Positions 61,301-64,000 of a DNA stretch of 64,000 bases are shown piece by piece. The notes beneath the pieces were generated by a model. That model saw nothing but the letters and a program-made list of their open reading frames with translations. It was not told the origin of the DNA and searched no databases. How positions within the stretch are numbered: the stretch's first letter is position 1; every line of letters starts with the position of its first letter. The translations under genes were made by a program, and so were the position numbers. Source of the DNA: Ciona intestinalis (Eukaryota > Chordata > Ascidiacea > Phlebobranchia > Cionidae); the NCBI RefSeq assembly GCF_000224145.3, contig NC_020176.2:806693-870692 (forward strand), read 5' to 3'.

Positions 61301-63882
61301 TGTTGAATTGGCTGGTGTTGAAATAGTTGATGTTGATTCTGAATGCCTTGGTGCCACAGTTTCCGTTGGAAGACTTAGTGCAACATCATCCCAACTTGGA
61401 ACATCTCCTACAACGGTATCCCTCTCCCTATGGCCACTATCACGGTAAGGCTGAGTTGAACAGTTAGCATAAATATTCTCGGTATATGTGAATCCACAAT
61501 CCTGTGTTTCATTCTCATTCTCGGGAGAAGGTGGAGAAAAATCAACAAAACTATCTTCCAATAATTGAAACTGAGGATTCTTTGTTGGTGTTTTATTCAT
61601 CTCTGAAGATGTTTCCAACTCAGAAATATTTCTGTTCGCATTGTGTTCATGCCCTTGTGCTGGGCTTGCATCATTGTTCGTTACATCACAATCCACATTA
61701 TTCTCTAACCTTGATATGTTTTCACCACCACTATTTGCAGAAGCAGGGGACGTTGTTGAGGTCTCACCATTCCCACTGTATGCTAAGTCTGATGTTGATG
61801 TCCCATGTTCTTTGGGAGATCTACTTGATGAAGTTTCCTCATTCTTTTTTTCATCTAATACTGTGTCAACACTATTTTCATTTAACTGTAAACCTTCCTT
61901 GTTGATTGCAACATTTATTTGTTCCCTGCCTAAATCCCCATTATTAGTATGAGAAGGTTGTTTAGCAATAGCACCATCAATTGGCGGTGTTTTAATATGC
62001 TCAATGGTTCTTTCTACAGATGACACCTCATCATCGTTGTTCCTAAACTCTGAAGAAGAAATTGATTTCTCTTTAACTTGATCCGGATCTTCAACATCTT
62101 CTCCAACTTGATCCAGATCTTCAACATCTTCCCCAACTTGATCCAGATCTTCAACATCTTCCCCAACTTGATCCAGATCTTCAACATCTTCCCCAACTTG
62201 ATCCGGATCTTCAACATCTTCCCTAACTCGATCCAGATCTTCAACATCTTCCCCAACTTGATCCAGATCTTCAACATCTTTCCCAACTTGATCAAGATCT
62301 TTAACATCTTCCCCAACTTGATCCAGATCTTCAACATCTTCCCCAACTTGATCCAGANNNNNNNNNNNNNNNNNNNNNNNNNNNNNNNNNNNNNNNNNNN
62401 NNNNNNNAACTTGATACAGATCTTCAACATCTTCCCCAACTTGATCAAGATCTTCAACATCTTCCCCAACTTGATCAAGATCTTCAACATCTTCCCCAAC
62501 TTGATGTTGATCTTCAACATCTTTCCCAACTTGATCCAGATCTTCAACATCTTTCCCAACTTGATCCAGATCTTCAACATCTTCTACAACTTGATGCTCA
62601 TCATCAACATCTTTCCTAACGTGATCCAGATGTTTAACATTATTTAAATCCACATCAACTTGACCAACCACAACTTGTGAGTTGCGTTCCACACTTGGCA
62701 GGAGTGAGCATTCATCCCCACTGTCCACAACATCATTGTTTTCACTATTGCAGTTTATGCTGGGACTAATGATGTCATCACTGTTCCCATGACAACATTC
62801 TTCATTGTTTTCTTCTGTTTCCTTAGTGTTTTCAGACTCTCTTTTCCTTGCCTTACCACTCTCTTCATTCTTAGTAATATGGGTTTCTTTTTCTTTAGTA
62901 TCAACCTGGGTTTCAGCCAAGTACGGATTTGAGTTTCCATCAACATTCTAAACAACAGTGCATCATAAATTTTACAAGAAAATCATAAGAAGAACTATAA
63001 ATACCTGGGCAACCAAAATGTCTTCCTCTACATCTGTTTCATCTGAGTCGTCATTAACAGACCTTTCAGATTTCTCGTTCATTTTATAAGATGTCTGTGG
63101 CGAGTCAACAGTGAGAAGAACTGAATCATCAAGGTCTGTAATAAGATTTCTATGATAAACATTTCAGTTACTTAATTTTGATTATGACATCATACTACCT
63201 GATGGAATGTCACAATGGATTGGTGATTGTTTGTTATTGTTGACCTCATATTCAGTAATAGCCTCTTTACACTGATTCTGCTTAATAAGTTGATTAAGCC
63301 CAAACTTTTTATACAACTCTACTCTATATTATCTTACCATATTAGGATTCAAATTTTCATTTCGTAATAAATTTTCCTTGCACTCAAAACTCTGTAAAAT
63401 AAACATATCTTAAGAGTTAAAGTTCACAAGCATCCCAAAGACTGTACATGATAGCTTATGTATGAACTATACCTTAATATTTATGGTAACTGGTGGGGGA
63501 TAAAATTATCAACAGATGCTGCAATTACTGATTTAAATTATGTCCATTTAAAGCTTTCTGTAAACTTTGATACAACGGGCAGGTAAAACATCCAAGGTAA
63601 AGTAATAACAATACACCAGGATATCTTATAACTAACATCTTACCTTGTCCCACAGAAATAACAGAGCTTTCTAGAATTGATTCATTGATTGGTTGGGAAT
63701 CTGGAACAAACTGTGACAAAACAAACAACATTATGATGTCAGAACCAAATATTTCCACACCGACTTACATCATCATCAACTTGTTGAAGAGGTTTCTTGA
63801 AAGATGTTTCCGGTGTATCAGCAGCAAGTAATGTTGTTGTTGATGAAATTGGGGTTGATATTGCTGATTTCATCCAAGTTGA
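58305..63882 (-). CDS. MDC1: MDC1-like DNA-damage mediator, 5' end outside window
   Basis: A chromatin scaffold expected to bind phosphorylated H2AX at DNA breaks. Exons in coding order, 5' ones tentative: 63882-63769, 63710-63644, 63391-63338, 63277-63200, 63135-63005, 62947 to about 61090, an exon ending at 60952, then 60662-60534, 60467-60361, 60259-60182, 59833-59647, 59312-59198, 59019-58831 and 58484-58305. The C-terminus is a tandem BRCT: VMFTGVVDELGEKIV, CTHLITDKIRRTVKF and NCDWLKDS in the first, SVLPPPNEMYQIILCGGG and MSKEFILTGIL in the second. This order and wording fit MDC1 best; PTIP is the next candidate. DSDETDVEED near 63030 recalls the CK2-phosphorylated NBS1-binding repeats, and STQPY near 61450 recalls the RNF8-binding TQxF sites. 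A ten-residue acidic repeat fills part of the large exon. Frames do not join cleanly at about 61043 or among the 5' exons. Any FHA domain would lie beyond the window. Confidence 0.82.
59455..59590 (+). mobile_element. SINE tail fragment in MDC1-like intron
   Basis: AGCTGGCAAAAGGTGTATGA, CACCCGTGTTATAACGACTG and TTTTCCGGCCACTCGAGG match the tail of the copy at 14462, ending in ATTTATTCATTTATT. Confidence 0.65.
62076..62645 (-). repeat. 30-bp tandem repeat encoding EDVEDLDQVG
   Basis: About 17-18 visible units of 30 bp, plus those hidden by the gap, in the coding exon of the MDC1-like gene. Most units read EDVEDLDQVG; variants include KDVEDQHQVG, EDVEDPDQVG and EDVKDLDQVG, with the outermost units most diverged. 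The repeat keeps the reading frame because 30 is a multiple of three. Confidence 0.95.
62358..62407. other. Assembly gap, 50 N, in the coding repeat
   Basis: A 50-N placeholder inside the 30-bp array, so the true number of units is unknown. Confidence 0.99.
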
Positions 63883-64000
63883 CTAAAAGTGAATTATTTC
63901 GTTCAAAACACAATTTAATTGTAAGCTATATTTTGTACCAATGTTCTGTCTGCCATACAGAAGTTGATTAGGGTAAAAACAAACATAATGCAGGTCTGCA

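Noticed and set aside
61504-61952. Plus-strand frames of 133 and 103 codons
   Set aside because: They lie opposite the large MDC1-like exon and have no supporting splice sites or motifs.
62014-62647. Long frames MLKIWIKLGK-type (minus) and IFNIFPNLIQ-type (plus) of about 190 codons
   Set aside because: A stop-free 30-bp tandem repeat opens several frames at once; only the EDVEDLDQVG frame extends into non-repeat coding sequence on both sides.

Overview
The window looks like genomic DNA of a sea squirt, most likely Ciona (Tunicata). Three things suggest this. The genes are chordate-type and intron-rich, with short GT-AG introns. The base composition is AT-rich. A roughly 190-bp terminal-inverted-repeat MITE and a tRNA-derived SINE recur throughout, as in the Ciona genome. 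Exons were assigned by reading codon phase across GT/AG sites and comparing with remembered protein families; no search was run. The sequence contains four assembly gaps (runs of N).

Layout. 1-7.07 kb (minus): 3' and central part of a white/ABCG-type half-transporter, with two exons duplicated around a 550-N gap. 7.8-13.7 kb (plus): a MIF4G-domain protein (CTIF/PAIP1-like). 15.2-23.6 kb (plus): a complete 13-exon SLC7 light-chain amino-acid transporter of LAT type, whose introns carry a non-autonomous hAT element, a near-perfect palindrome and SINEs. 25.5-26.5 kb (minus): an intronless GAPDH, convergent with the SLC7 gene. 27.5-30.3 kb (plus): a GC-rich promoter-like stretch followed by well-formed splice sites that suggest a spliced transcript with at most a 71-codon ORF. 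30.3-33.3 kb: no recognisable gene. 33.3-33.6 kb: a weak two-exon small ORF.

34.0-39.4 kb (minus): complete 12-exon CDT1, the replication licensing factor, with an N-terminal PIP-degron. 40.5-53.6 kb (minus): complete 29-exon FLII (flightless-1: leucine-rich repeats plus gelsolin-like domains). 54.6-56.1 kb (plus): intronless PPAT, the first enzyme of purine synthesis, head-to-head with FLII. 56.5-57.5 kb (plus): a four-exon secreted single-Kazal inhibitor. 58.3-63.9 kb (minus): the 3' part of an MDC1-like DNA-damage mediator with tandem C-terminal BRCT domains and an acidic ten-residue repeat array.

The genes do not form one pathway. CDT1 and MDC1 both belong to replication and genome maintenance, and PPAT supplies nucleotides, but their proximity looks incidental. 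The less routine items are the small spliced ORF at 29.5-30.3 kb, the Kazal peptide, the MDC1 repeat array and its interaction motifs, the duplicated splice acceptor in CDT1, and the exon duplication around the first gap.
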